Position numbers and translations under genes: made by a program. 64,000 nucleotides of DNA from Desulfuromonas thiophila (GTDB taxonomy: Bacteria > Desulfobacterota > Desulfuromonadia > Desulfuromonadales > Desulfuromonadaceae). A model generated the notes under the pieces. The model was not told where the DNA came from and ran no database searches. It saw nothing but the letters and a program-made list of their open reading frames with translations. The DNA is taken from contig NZ_FNAQ01000001.1 of NCBI RefSeq assembly GCF_900101955.1, positions 124,001 through 188,000 on the forward strand, written 5' to 3'. Position 1 is the first letter of the stretch. Each line of letters opens with the position of its first letter. This document shows positions 7,827 to 16,093 of the stretch, piece after piece.

Positions 7827-8585
7827 ATGAAGAAAACATCGAAACGAACGGCGCGGCGGGTGCTGGCGGGGTTGGCTCTATTGCTGGTGGGACTGCCGGG
7901 GCTGGCGTTGGCGGGCGACTGCCGCCAGTGCCATGAGCAGCAGGGGGTTGCGGTGAAGCTGCCGTCGACCGCGCCCCTGCGGCTGCAGCAGGCGACGGGC
8001 GAGCGACGGATTGAACTGGCCGACGTGTTTGCCTTTCACGGCCATGAATGCCCAGGAGTCACCACGGGTTTTCTGGCGTTGCGTCATGGCCTTGAATTGC
8101 TGTTCCCCGGCGAGCTGGCCCGGCCGGAGGATGTGCTGGTGATCTCGCGTTCCTCTGCCGGCGGCATCAAGGATCTGATCGATCTGGTGATGAAGGGTGA
8201 CAACCCGGCGGCGCGCAGCTGGCCACCGGTCGGGCTGGGCAATGGCCCCGATCGCTTCAGCTTTGTGCTGATTCGCAAGTCGACCAGCGAGATGCTGGAG
8301 ATCGCGCTGCGGCCCGAGGCGCTGCCGCAGGGCTTCATGGCGCTGAAGCAGCAGCAGAAGCAGGGCGGCCTGACGCCAGAGGGCGAACAGCGCCTGCACG
8401 ATGCCACCAAGCAGATGATCCTGGAATTTCCGACCCGTTCGGCCCAGGAGCTGTTCGGGACGCCGCGACCGCAGAAGATCATGCTGTGGGGCACGGTGGC
8501 AGCGGCGGAGCAGGATCGCCATGTGTGGCGGCAGCGCCAGCAGGCCAAGCAGCAGAAAGCCCGGCAACAGCAGGCCAAGCCTTAA
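7827..8585 (+). CDS. Exported FmdE-domain protein with a heme c motif
   Basis: A 252-residue protein. A signal peptide (about residues 1-30, ending LALAG) is followed at once by CRQCH, a single heme c attachment motif, then an FmdE domain (about residues 50-200) with the signature FHGHECPGVTTGF. FmdE is named from the formylmethanofuran dehydrogenase operon, but exported forms next to TonB receptors have no proven role; metal or metal-chelate binding is a reasonable guess. The C-terminus is a long Gln/Lys-rich helix. A strong ribosome site (GGGGAGG) precedes the ATG. It is followed after 16 nt by a TonB-dependent receptor. Confidence 0.75.
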   Translation: MKKTSKRTARRVLAGLALLLVGLPGLALAGDCRQCHEQQGVAVKLPSTAPLRLQQATGERRIELADVFAFHGHECPGVTTGFLALRHGLELLFPGELARPEDVLVISRSSAGGIKDLIDLVMKGDNPAARSWPPVGLGNGPDRFSFVLIRKSTSEMLEIALRPEALPQGFMALKQQQKQGGLTPEGEQRLHDATKQMILEFPTRSAQELFGTPRPQKIMLWGTVAAAEQDRHVWRQRQQAKQQKARQQQAKP

Positions 8586-8601
8586 AAAGGGAGGGTGAGC
8601 G

Positions 8602-10452
8602 ATGATCAGACGGAACGCGCACAGGCGGCTCAGGTCGCGGCTGACCCTGTTGGCCCTGCTGGGTGGCATGGTGGCGACACCGGCCCTGGCCGAACCCCTG
8701 CCGCTCCAGGCCGAGGCGCCGGGCTCCATCGAGGTGATCGATGCGGCCAGCCTGCGGCAGATGAACGCCCGCACCCTGGCCGATGCGCTGGAGTACGCCA
8801 CCGGCCTGGTGATCGCCACGGAAACCGGTCGGACCCTGGCGCCGAGCATCCGTGGCACCAGCACCAAGCACTGCTTGGTGCTGGTCGATGGTCGCCGGCT
8901 GGTGGTGGGCTACGGCGATCTGGTCGATATCAACCAGATTCCGCTGACACTGGTGGAGCGCATCGAGGTGGTGCGCGGCCCGGCTTCGGCGCTGTACGGC
9001 AGTGACGCCCTGGGCGGGGTGGTCAATATCATTACCCGCCAACCCGGCAGTGGCCCGGCCGTACAGCTGGAGGGGCAGGTGGGCCTTAACAAGGATGGTG
9101 AAGGCGAGGCTTGGCTGGGCAGCGCCGCCGGTAGTGCCCGGCTGGGCGCGCTGGGGTTGCTGGCCGGCGTGGAGGGTCGCGGCAAGCAGCTGTGGAACCG
9201 GATCGACGACGACGGCATGGATGATGGCGACGACCTGGACCTGACCAGCGGCGGTGGCCGTTTCCACTATGAGCTGGCCGCCGGCCAGAGTCTGCGTGGC
9301 GGCTATGACTACAGCAATCGCAGCATGGCGGGTGACCGCCTGATCGAAAATCTGCAGCGGCTGCGCGATACCGACGCCGAGCGGCAGGGCGGCTATCTGC
9401 AGTACGACGCCCGCCTGGCCGGCGGCGATCAATTCAGCCTGCTGCTCAACCGCTCCGAGTATCGCGAGGATCTGAGCCTGAGCCCGGCCGCCAACAGCAC
9501 TGAGGAAGGCTTCAAGAAGAACGTTCTCAATCAGGTCGAGGCCCGTTACAGCGGCCTGTTTTTCAAGCGTCATCTGCTGTCGAGCGGTTTTGAGTGGCGC
9601 GAGGACCGGCGCGAAGGCACCAAGGTCGACAGCCGCCAGGTGGAAAATCTCAGCCTGTATCTGCAGGACGAATTCCGCCTGTTCGAGGCGCTGCAACTGG
9701 TGGTTGGCCTGCGTTACGACGACCATGAAACCTTCGGCGGGCAGTGGTCGCCCCGTCTGTCGCTGATCTGCCACCTGAGCGAGCGCTGGCGGCTCAAGGC
9801 GTCCTATGGCGAAGGCTTTCGCGCGCCGAGCCTGACGGAGCTGTACGTCACCTCCTGGCGCCAGAAGGGCAAGCAGATCTACCAGCCCAACGCCGACCTC
9901 GATGCCGAAAGCTCGCGCAGCGCCGAGCTGGGCGTGGAAGGCCAATTCGGTGTCCTGCGCACCGGTCTGACCCTGTTCTACACCGAGGTGGACGATCTGA
10001 TCGAGGCCCTCTACCAGGAAAGCCGCGGCAGCGGCAAGAACGCCAAGGATTATTACCGCTTCGCGAATATCGGCGAGGCCCGCCTGCAGGGTATCGAATG
10101 GGATGGGCGGCTGGCGCTGCCCCTCGGGCTGTCGCTGGCCGGTCAGGCCACCTGGCTCGACGCGGAAAACCGCGACAGCGGCGAGGATCTTGACGGCCAG
10201 CCCGAATTCAAGGGTCATCTCAAACTGGCCTGGGATCATGCCGGTCTGGGCCTGCATGGCAATGTGCGGCTGCAGTATTTCGGCCAGACGCCCTATGCCA
10301 GTGGCGACGAGGGGGACGACACTCTGACCCACCTCTACCTGTCCAAGACCCTGGGCGAGCACCTGGAAGGCTTTGGCGGCATCGACAATCTGTTCGATCA
10401 GGACGCTGTCGAGCCGACCTTCTTCTACGTCGGTCTGCGCGCCCGCTTCTGA
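8602..10452 (+). CDS. TonB-dependent outer-membrane receptor 1
   Basis: A 616-residue receptor with signal peptide (ending ALA, about residue 30), plug domain (about residues 35-150; VEVVRGPASALYGSDALGGVVNIITR motif region) and a beta-barrel ending in Phe (LRARF). It transports a chelated metal or cofactor across the outer membrane using Ton energy. No convincing TonB box is visible in the short mature N-terminus, which is unusual. It is small for the class, in the size range of BtuB and HmuR types. It is co-transcribed with the FmdE-domain gene. The substrate is not determinable from sequence. Confidence 0.88.
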   Translation: MIRRNAHRRLRSRLTLLALLGGMVATPALAEPLPLQAEAPGSIEVIDAASLRQMNARTLADALEYATGLVIATETGRTLAPSIRGTSTKHCLVLVDGRRLVVGYGDLVDINQIPLTLVERIEVVRGPASALYGSDALGGVVNIITRQPGSGPAVQLEGQVGLNKDGEGEAWLGSAAGSARLGALGLLAGVEGRGKQLWNRIDDDGMDDGDDLDLTSGGGRFHYELAAGQSLRGGYDYSNRSMAGDRLIENLQRLRDTDAERQGGYLQYDARLAGGDQFSLLLNRSEYREDLSLSPAANSTEEGFKKNVLNQVEARYSGLFFKRHLLSSGFEWREDRREGTKVDSRQVENLSLYLQDEFRLFEALQLVVGLRYDDHETFGGQWSPRLSLICHLSERWRLKASYGEGFRAPSLTELYVTSWRQKGKQIYQPNADLDAESSRSAELGVEGQFGVLRTGLTLFYTEVDDLIEALYQESRGSGKNAKDYYRFANIGEARLQGIEWDGRLALPLGLSLAGQATWLDAENRDSGEDLDGQPEFKGHLKLAWDHAGLGLHGNVRLQYFGQTPYASGDEGDDTLTHLYLSKTLGEHLEGFGGIDNLFDQDAVEPTFFYVGLRARF

Positions 10453-10471
10453 GGTTAACCCTGAATGTTGT

Positions 10472-10517
10472 ACCCGTCCGGTCGGTCACCTGGGAAGGAT
10501 GGCCGGCCGGGTTTTTT
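10472..10517 (+). terminator. Intrinsic terminator after receptor 1
   Basis: An imperfect GC-rich hairpin (left arm starting ACCCGTCCGG, right arm ending CCGGCCGGGT) is followed directly by a T-run. It lies 20 nt after the receptor stop. The next gene begins 22 nt later in the same direction, so it may partly reduce read-through. Confidence 0.6.
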
Positions 10518-10538
10518 CACCCCGTAAGGAGGCTTTCG

Positions 10539-10865
10539 ATGAACCCTTGTGTTTCGCGCTGCGCCCTGGTTCTGGCGCTGCTGCTGGCCAGTGCCGGCAC
10601 CCTGTTGGCCCATTCTCCCATGTTCACCTGCTTTGACGATGGCAGTGGCCGTATCCAGTGCGAAGGGGCCTTTTCCGACGGCTCTTCTGCTGCCGGCAGC
10701 GTCATCGAGGTGCGTGACGCGGCCGGCAGGAATCTGCTGAGCGGCAAACTCGACGCCGATGGTGAATTCAGCTTCGAACGGCCAGCCGGTGCTTACCTTA
10801 TCCTGTTCGATGGCGGGCCGGGCCATCGGGTGGAATTGCCCAGCGCCGAGGTGCCCAAATGGTAG
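10539..10865 (+). CDS. Small exported protein with N-terminal His
   Basis: A 108-residue periplasmic protein. The signal peptide ends LLA (about residue 24), so the mature protein would start HSPMFTCFDD, with an N-terminal His. Two Cys in the mature part may form a disulfide. The remainder (VIEVRDAAGRNLLSGKLDADGEFSF) has the strand pattern of a small Ig/carboxypeptidase-regulatory-like fold, as in NikL-type accessory proteins of cobalt/nickel uptake. That similarity is weak and from memory. TAAGGAGG lies before the ATG. The stop overlaps the next receptor's start. Confidence 0.6.
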   Translation: MNPCVSRCALVLALLLASAGTLLAHSPMFTCFDDGSGRIQCEGAFSDGSSAAGSVIEVRDAAGRNLLSGKLDADGEFSFERPAGAYLILFDGGPGHRVELPSAEVPKW

Positions 10866-12868
10866 ATCGCACCCTGGCGAGACGTTCGGGCCGCGCCGCT
10901 GGCCTGGGGGTGGCGGCGCTGATGGCGCTGCTGCTGACACCGCCGGCCCCGGCCTGGTCGTGGCAAGAGCCCGTCGCGCTGGAGACGTTGGAGGTGACGG
11001 CGACGCTGCAGAAGGATGCGGCGCAGCAGCGCGTGCAACAGGCCCAGCGCAATCTGGCGCAAGACATGGCCGATGTGCTGCGTGACGAGCCGGCCATCCA
11101 GATCGGCGGCGGCAGCCGCAACGCCCAGCGCTTTTATCTGCGCGGCATCGAGGCCAGCAATCTCAACATCCGCATTGATGGCGCCAGCCAGGGCCGCAAT
11201 CTGTTTCAGCATCGCGGCGCCACCGGCGGCCTTGATGCCGATCTGCTCAAGAGCGTCAGTGTCGCGACCCTGCCGGCATCGGATCAGGGCGGCGGGGCTC
11301 TGGGTGGCAGCATTCTGTTCGAAACCGTCGATGCCCAGGATCTGCTGAGTGCGGGTCGTCCCGCCGGCGTGCGGCTCAAGGGCAGTCACAGCAGTGCCGA
11401 TGACGCCATCGGTGGCGCCGCTTCGGCCTATGGTCGGTATGGTGATGCCGGTCTGCTGGTGCATGTCAGTGGCGTCAACGCCGAGGACTATCGCAGTGGC
11501 GCTGGCAACGAGGTGCAGGGCTCGGCCGGCCGCGACCGCGACTATTTCGCCAAGTTCAGCCTGCTCGATCGTGCCGGCCACAGCCTGCGGCTGAGTGCGG
11601 AAAAGAATGAAAACAGCGGCCTGTACCGCTGGGGTGCCGGTGATGGCGCCTACGATGATACGGCGACGCTGCAGTATCAGATCAGTGAGCGGCAGACTCA
11701 GGTTCTGGATTACCGCTTCCGCCGTCCCGCCGATGAACGGGTCGATCTTCGCCTCAGCCTGTTCCACAACGAACAGTCGCTCGACAACACCGACGCCAAC
11801 AGTCTGACGGAAACGGAAGGTTATGGTGGCGACCTGCGCAACACCGCCCGTTTCCATCTGGGCGCAACAGGCCATGAGCTGACCCTGGGGGTTGATCTGT
11901 ATCAGGAGGAAGGTCGCTATCGCACGGCGGGCAGCCGGCGCGGCGGCGACAACCAGGCCGAGGTGGTGGGCCTTTATGTGCAGGAGCGGATGAAGCTCGG
12001 ACCGCTGCAACTGGCGGCCGGTCTGCGTTACGACGATTATTCCACCGATTTTGGCGCCGTCACCGTCGATGGCGATGAGTTCTCGCCCAGCGCTGGCGCT
12101 GAACTGGCGCTGGGTCTGGGTGTGACGCTGTTTGCCGGTTACGGCGAGGCGGTGCGCAGCAGCGGCATCATCCCGGTTCAGTGGCTGGCCTCGGCGACCG
12201 ACACCCCGACCTTCAACCAGCGCGCCGGCAAGGACAGTTTCGGCAAGGGCTTCAAGGCCGAAACCTCGCAGCGCTACGAAGGCGGGCTGCGCTTTGAGCA
12301 CGGCGGGTTGTTGCGGCCCGACGACGGCTTTGAGGCCAGCCTGACCCTGTTCGAAACCGAGATCGAAGACCTCATCGTCCAGATCGGTGGCTCCCGTGGA
12401 GCGCCGGTGACCGGTTTCTACAACGACGATGCCATCGAGGTGCGCGGCTGGGAGTTGCGGCTGGCCTGGCAGCTGCGGGATTTCCGCACCAGCCTGGCCT
12501 ACAGCCGGGCCCGGGCCGAAGACGCCGAGGGTCAGCTGATCGGCGCCAGCGTCGGCAACCGGCGGGCCGCCACCACCGGCGACCGGTTGCTGTGGGACAG
12601 CTTCTGGCAGGTGCGACCCGCTTTCGCCGTTGGCTATACCCTCGATGCTCTTGGCGGTCTCGACAAGGATGCCATCGACCGCAGTGGCTATGTGCTGCAT
12701 CACCTGCAGGCCGACTGGCAGACCGCGCTCGATGGCCTGAGTGTGCAGCTGGCGGTACGCAACCTGCTGGATCGGCGCTACAGCGAACAGACCAGTGTCG
12801 GTAGCGACAGTACCGCAGTGTACGAGCCGGGCCGCGATGTTCGCCTGGCGCTGATCTATCGCTACTGA
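10859..12868 (+). CDS. TonB-dependent outer-membrane receptor 2
   Basis: A 669-residue receptor. The signal peptide ends near residue 36, followed by a recognisable TonB box region (VALETLEVTATL), the plug domain (residues about 50-180, with the RGIEASNLNIRIDGA stretch) and a barrel ending in an aromatic residue (LIYRY). ATG 10859 overlaps the upstream small exported gene by seven bases, so the pair is translationally coupled. It probably takes up the same class of ligand as receptor 1; substrate unknown. Confidence 0.9.
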   Translation: MVDRTLARRSGRAAGLGVAALMALLLTPPAPAWSWQEPVALETLEVTATLQKDAAQQRVQQAQRNLAQDMADVLRDEPAIQIGGGSRNAQRFYLRGIEASNLNIRIDGASQGRNLFQHRGATGGLDADLLKSVSVATLPASDQGGGALGGSILFETVDAQDLLSAGRPAGVRLKGSHSSADDAIGGAASAYGRYGDAGLLVHVSGVNAEDYRSGAGNEVQGSAGRDRDYFAKFSLLDRAGHSLRLSAEKNENSGLYRWGAGDGAYDDTATLQYQISERQTQVLDYRFRRPADERVDLRLSLFHNEQSLDNTDANSLTETEGYGGDLRNTARFHLGATGHELTLGVDLYQEEGRYRTAGSRRGGDNQAEVVGLYVQERMKLGPLQLAAGLRYDDYSTDFGAVTVDGDEFSPSAGAELALGLGVTLFAGYGEAVRSSGIIPVQWLASATDTPTFNQRAGKDSFGKGFKAETSQRYEGGLRFEHGGLLRPDDGFEASLTLFETEIEDLIVQIGGSRGAPVTGFYNDDAIEVRGWELRLAWQLRDFRTSLAYSRARAEDAEGQLIGASVGNRRAATTGDRLLWDSFWQVRPAFAVGYTLDALGGLDKDAIDRSGYVLHHLQADWQTALDGLSVQLAVRNLLDRRYSEQTSVGSDSTAVYEPGRDVRLALIYRY

Positions 12869-12879
12869 TCTGAACCCGG

Positions 12880-12914
12880 CTGCCGGCGGCAGGCGCTGTT
12901 CCTGCCGCCGGCAG
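12880..12914 (+). terminator. Perfect 14-bp hairpin after receptor 2
   Basis: Arms CTGCCGGCGGCAGG (12880-12893) and CCTGCCGCCGGCAG (12901-12914) are perfect complements, followed by TTTCTG. A terminator or attenuator between receptor 2 and the second exported methylase-fold gene. Confidence 0.6.
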
Positions 12915-12948
12915 TTTCTGCCTGAAGAGTAAAAAAGGAGAGTTTCCG

Positions 12949-13833
12949 ATGACGTATCGTTGTGGAAGGGTTTGCGGCTGTAGTCTGTTGCTGGTGCTGG
13001 CACTGGCGCTGCCGGCACTGGCCGCGTCCGCCGCCGGCCAAGGCGCTTTTTATCTGGTCAGCACCGGGGTGGGCGATGCCGACAACATGAGCGTGCGGGC
13101 CTGGCGCACCATCGAACGGGCCGATGTGGTGCTGGCCATGCAGCCGGAACAGGCCAGGGAAAAATATGCCGCACTGCTCAAGGACAAGCCGGTTTATCCC
13201 GCCGGCCATGGCCTGTTCGGCCGCATGCCGCAGCGGCTGGCCGTCACCTCGGCGCAGGGTGGCCGGCGGCCTGGCCCCGCAGCGGCGCCAGAGCTGGCCG
13301 ACCAGCAACAGCAAACCCGCCAGATCGTCCGGGATGCGGTGGCGGCCGGCAAGACCGTGGTGCTGCTCGATGCCGGTGATCCGACCATCTACGGGCCGCA
13401 GACCGGCTATCTGCGGGAATTTGCCGATCTGGCTCCCCAGGTGATTCCGGGCATCTCCAGCTTCAATGCCGCCAACGCCGCTTTGGGGCGCGGCATTACC
13501 GAAGGCCGGCCGAGCCGCTCGGTGATTTTGACCGCCGCCGCCGGCAAAACGCCGAACGCGCCCGACGGCTACCACGGCCGGGACAGCCTGACCGCGTTGG
13601 CCAAAAGCCAGTCGACCCTGGTGTTCTTCACCATGGGGCTGAATTTGCCGGACGTTGTTGCCCAACTGAAAACCTCCTACCCGGCGGATACGCCCATCGC
13701 CCTGGTGTTGCATGCGGGCAGTGCGGCCCGGCAGCGGGTTGTGCGGGCCACCCTCGAGAGCATCGTGGCGCAACTGGGTGACGAGCCCCTGCCGTTTGAG
13801 CATCTGATCTATGTCGGCGATTTTCTGCGATGA
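12949..13833 (+). CDS. Exported tetrapyrrole-methylase-fold protein, copy 2
   Basis: A 294-residue paralogue of the protein at 5423. The signal peptide (about residues 1-27) precedes a TP-methylase domain with STGVGDADNMSVRAW and LLDAGDPTIYGP. Large stretches align with copy 1, for example GPQTGYLREFADL and SSFNAANAAL. In copy 2 the first loop reads GVGDAD rather than GAGDPD. AAAGGAGA lies before the ATG. It overlaps the downstream permease by four bases (ATGA), so it belongs with the transport genes that follow. The enzymatic role in the periplasm is doubtful; ligand binding is an alternative. Confidence 0.75.
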   Translation: MTYRCGRVCGCSLLLVLALALPALAASAAGQGAFYLVSTGVGDADNMSVRAWRTIERADVVLAMQPEQAREKYAALLKDKPVYPAGHGLFGRMPQRLAVTSAQGGRRPGPAAAPELADQQQQTRQIVRDAVAAGKTVVLLDAGDPTIYGPQTGYLREFADLAPQVIPGISSFNAANAALGRGITEGRPSRSVILTAAAGKTPNAPDGYHGRDSLTALAKSQSTLVFFTMGLNLPDVVAQLKTSYPADTPIALVLHAGSAARQRVVRATLESIVAQLGDEPLPFEHLIYVGDFLR

Positions 13834-15239
13834 GCCGCCAGCGGTCGGCAGGCAGTCTGCGGCGCGAGATCGGTCTGGTCTCGGCGTTGGTGCTGGTGGT
13901 GGCCAACATGGTCGGCAGCGGGGTGTTTACCACCTCTGGCTTTATTCTTGAGCAGCTTGGCAGCGGTCCGGCATTGCTGCTGTGCTGGCTGGTCGGTGGT
14001 CTGTTCGCCCTGGCCGGCGCGCTGTGTTACGGCGAACTGGGGGCCATGCTGCCACGCGCCGGCGGTGAATACGCCTATCTGCAGCGGGCCTTTGGTGCCG
14101 CGCCGGCCTTTGTTTCGGGCTGGATTTCGCTGATCGTCGGTTTTTCCGCGCCCATTGCGGCGGCGGCCATTGCCTTTGCCCGCTATCTGCTGGGTGGCAG
14201 CCATCCCGACTGGCTGCGCCTGATAATTGGCGAACGGCAGTTGCTGAGTCTGTCGGCCGTGACCCTGCTGGCCTGTGTCACGGTACTGGTGTTTTCCGCC
14301 GTTCACATGCACAGCCTGCGGCTGGGGCAGCGGCTGCAGAACGGCCTGACCCTGTTCAAGGTGCTGTTCATCCTGGTCTTTATTGGTGCCGGACTGCTGT
14401 GGGGACGCGGCGATCTGGCCCATCTGCAGTTGGAGAGCGGCAGTGGCGGCGGAGGCGGCGGTTTTGCTGTGGCGCTGATCTTTGTCAGTTTCGCCTACAG
14501 CGGCTGGAATGCCGCCGCCTACCTCGGCAGCGAGATCCGCCAGCCCGGCCGCAATCTGCCGCTGGCGCTGGTGGCGGGCACGCTGCTGGTGATGGCTCTC
14601 TATCTGCTGCTGAATCTGGTGTATCTCTACGCCCTGCCACCGGCGGCGCTGCAGGGCACGCTGGAGGTTGGCACCGCCGCGGCCACGGCGCTGTTCGGGC
14701 CGCGCGCCGGCGAGCTGTTTGGTCTGGCCATCGCCCTGGGACTGCTGTCGGTTCTCAGTGCCATGATCATGGCCGGGCCAAGGGTCTACTTTGCCATGGC
14801 GCGGGACGGTCTGTTTTTTCAGCGCTTCGGCCGGGTGCACGCAACCCGCAACACCCCGGCGGCGGCCATTCTGTTCCAGGCCGTGGTGGCCATCGGCATG
14901 ATTCTGTGTGCCGCCTATGACAGTCTGCTGATCTACATTGGTTTTACGCTGTCCATCACCGCCATGCTGACGGTGCTGGGTTTGATGTGGCTGCGGCACC
15001 GTTGCCCCGGACTGGAACGGCCCTATCGCACCTTCGCTTATCCGTTCACGCCGTTGTTTTTTATCGGCGGCAATCTGTGGATTGTTTTCTACACCGTGAT
15101 CAGCCGGCCGCTGGTCGGCCTCTGCGGTCTGGCCACCCTGGCCCTGGGGCTGCTGCTCTATGGTCTGATGCGTGGCAGCCTGACCCGCCAGCGAGCCGCT
15201 CTGGCTGACGGCTCGCTGGTGGCCGGGGCGGAGGACTGA
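13830..15239 (+). CDS. APC-family amino acid permease
   Basis: A 469-residue inner-membrane transporter of the amino acid/polyamine/organocation superfamily, with about 12 hydrophobic segments. The first helix carries the family motif GLVSALVLVVANMVGSGVF, and SYSG-like FAYSGWNAAAYLGSEI lies at about residue 225. Substrate not predictable. The ATG overlaps the stop of the exported methylase-fold gene and the stop is close to the DUF3450 gene, so it lies in the middle of a probable transport operon. Confidence 0.85.
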   Translation: MSRQRSAGSLRREIGLVSALVLVVANMVGSGVFTTSGFILEQLGSGPALLLCWLVGGLFALAGALCYGELGAMLPRAGGEYAYLQRAFGAAPAFVSGWISLIVGFSAPIAAAAIAFARYLLGGSHPDWLRLIIGERQLLSLSAVTLLACVTVLVFSAVHMHSLRLGQRLQNGLTLFKVLFILVFIGAGLLWGRGDLAHLQLESGSGGGGGGFAVALIFVSFAYSGWNAAAYLGSEIRQPGRNLPLALVAGTLLVMALYLLLNLVYLYALPPAALQGTLEVGTAAATALFGPRAGELFGLAIALGLLSVLSAMIMAGPRVYFAMARDGLFFQRFGRVHATRNTPAAAILFQAVVAIGMILCAAYDSLLIYIGFTLSITAMLTVLGLMWLRHRCPGLERPYRTFAYPFTPLFFIGGNLWIVFYTVISRPLVGLCGLATLALGLLLYGLMRGSLTRQRAALADGSLVAGAED

Positions 15240-15301
15240 TGGCCCACGACTTATTTCTGCAGGCGTCGCCCCGGAGCGGCGCGAGGAACAGGAACAACCG
15301 A

Positions 15302-16093
15302 ATGAATCAACGACCCCTGTCAACGGGCCGCCGCTCCCTGTTGCCGGCCCTGTTAATCGCCCTGTGGCTGATGCTGCCGCTGGCGCGGCCGGTGCTGGCG
15401 GCTCCGCTGGATCTGAAGGTGCCGGCCGAGGGCCACCTGCACAACGAACAGCAGCACCAGCAGATTCAGGAGCAGTGGCGCGGTCGGCGCCAGCAGTTGC
15501 TCGGTCAGATCGACCAGGCCCACCAGGAGCAGCAAGCCCTGCAGCGGCAATTACGCCTGCTGGACGATCGCCTGGCCTTGGCGCGGCAGCAGCTGGCCCG
15601 GGCGCGGCAGGACCAGCAGGCTGGTGCCGAGTTGCGTACCGGTCTGCGCGACTGGCTCATGCAGCTGCTTGATCGGCTGGAACAGTACCAGCAGCAGTCG
15701 TTGCCGTTTCTGGCCGAGGAGCGGCAGCAGCGTCTTGAGCGCCTGCGCCAGCTGCTGGCCGATGACAGCCAGGAGGCGGCGGAGCCGGTCCGGCGCATTC
15801 TCGAAGCCTTGCAGATCGAGGCGCAGTATGGCCAGGAGGCCGAGGCCTATCCGCAGCAGATTGAACTGGCGGGGGAACCCCTGCAGGTGGAGATCCTGCG
15901 ACTGGGGCGGCTGGCGCTGTTTTTTCGCAGCCCCGATGGCAGTCGGGCCGGTGTCTACGATCCGTTGACGCGGCAGTTCCAGCAACGGACGGCCGCTGAC
16001 AGCGCGGCCATTGACAGGGCATTGCAGCAGATCCGCCGGGAGGCGGCACCACAGCTGGTGGCGTTGCCGCTGGGGAGGATTGAACGGCCATGA
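15302..16093 (+). CDS. DUF3450 periplasmic protein of the Ton system
   Basis: A 263-residue protein with signal peptide (about residues 1-34) and a long Gln-rich coiled coil (about residues 45-190) typical of DUF3450. Family members are encoded first in TonB2/TtpC-type operons and probably help span or organise the periplasm. ATG 15302 is preferred because it gives a normal signal peptide; ATG 15239 behind GGAGG would add 21 residues. It overlaps the next gene by four bases. Confidence 0.8.
   Translation: MNQRPLSTGRRSLLPALLIALWLMLPLARPVLAAPLDLKVPAEGHLHNEQQHQQIQEQWRGRRQQLLGQIDQAHQEQQALQRQLRLLDDRLALARQQLARARQDQQAGAELRTGLRDWLMQLLDRLEQYQQQSLPFLAEERQQRLERLRQLLADDSQEAAEPVRRILEALQIEAQYGQEAEAYPQQIELAGEPLQVEILRLGRLALFFRSPDGSRAGVYDPLTRQFQQRTAADSAAIDRALQQIRREAAPQLVALPLGRIERP

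Noticed and set aside
13809-15323. 504-residue minus-strand frame opposite the permease
   Set aside because: Gln/His/Arg-rich shadow of the APC permease, without ribosome site or domain.
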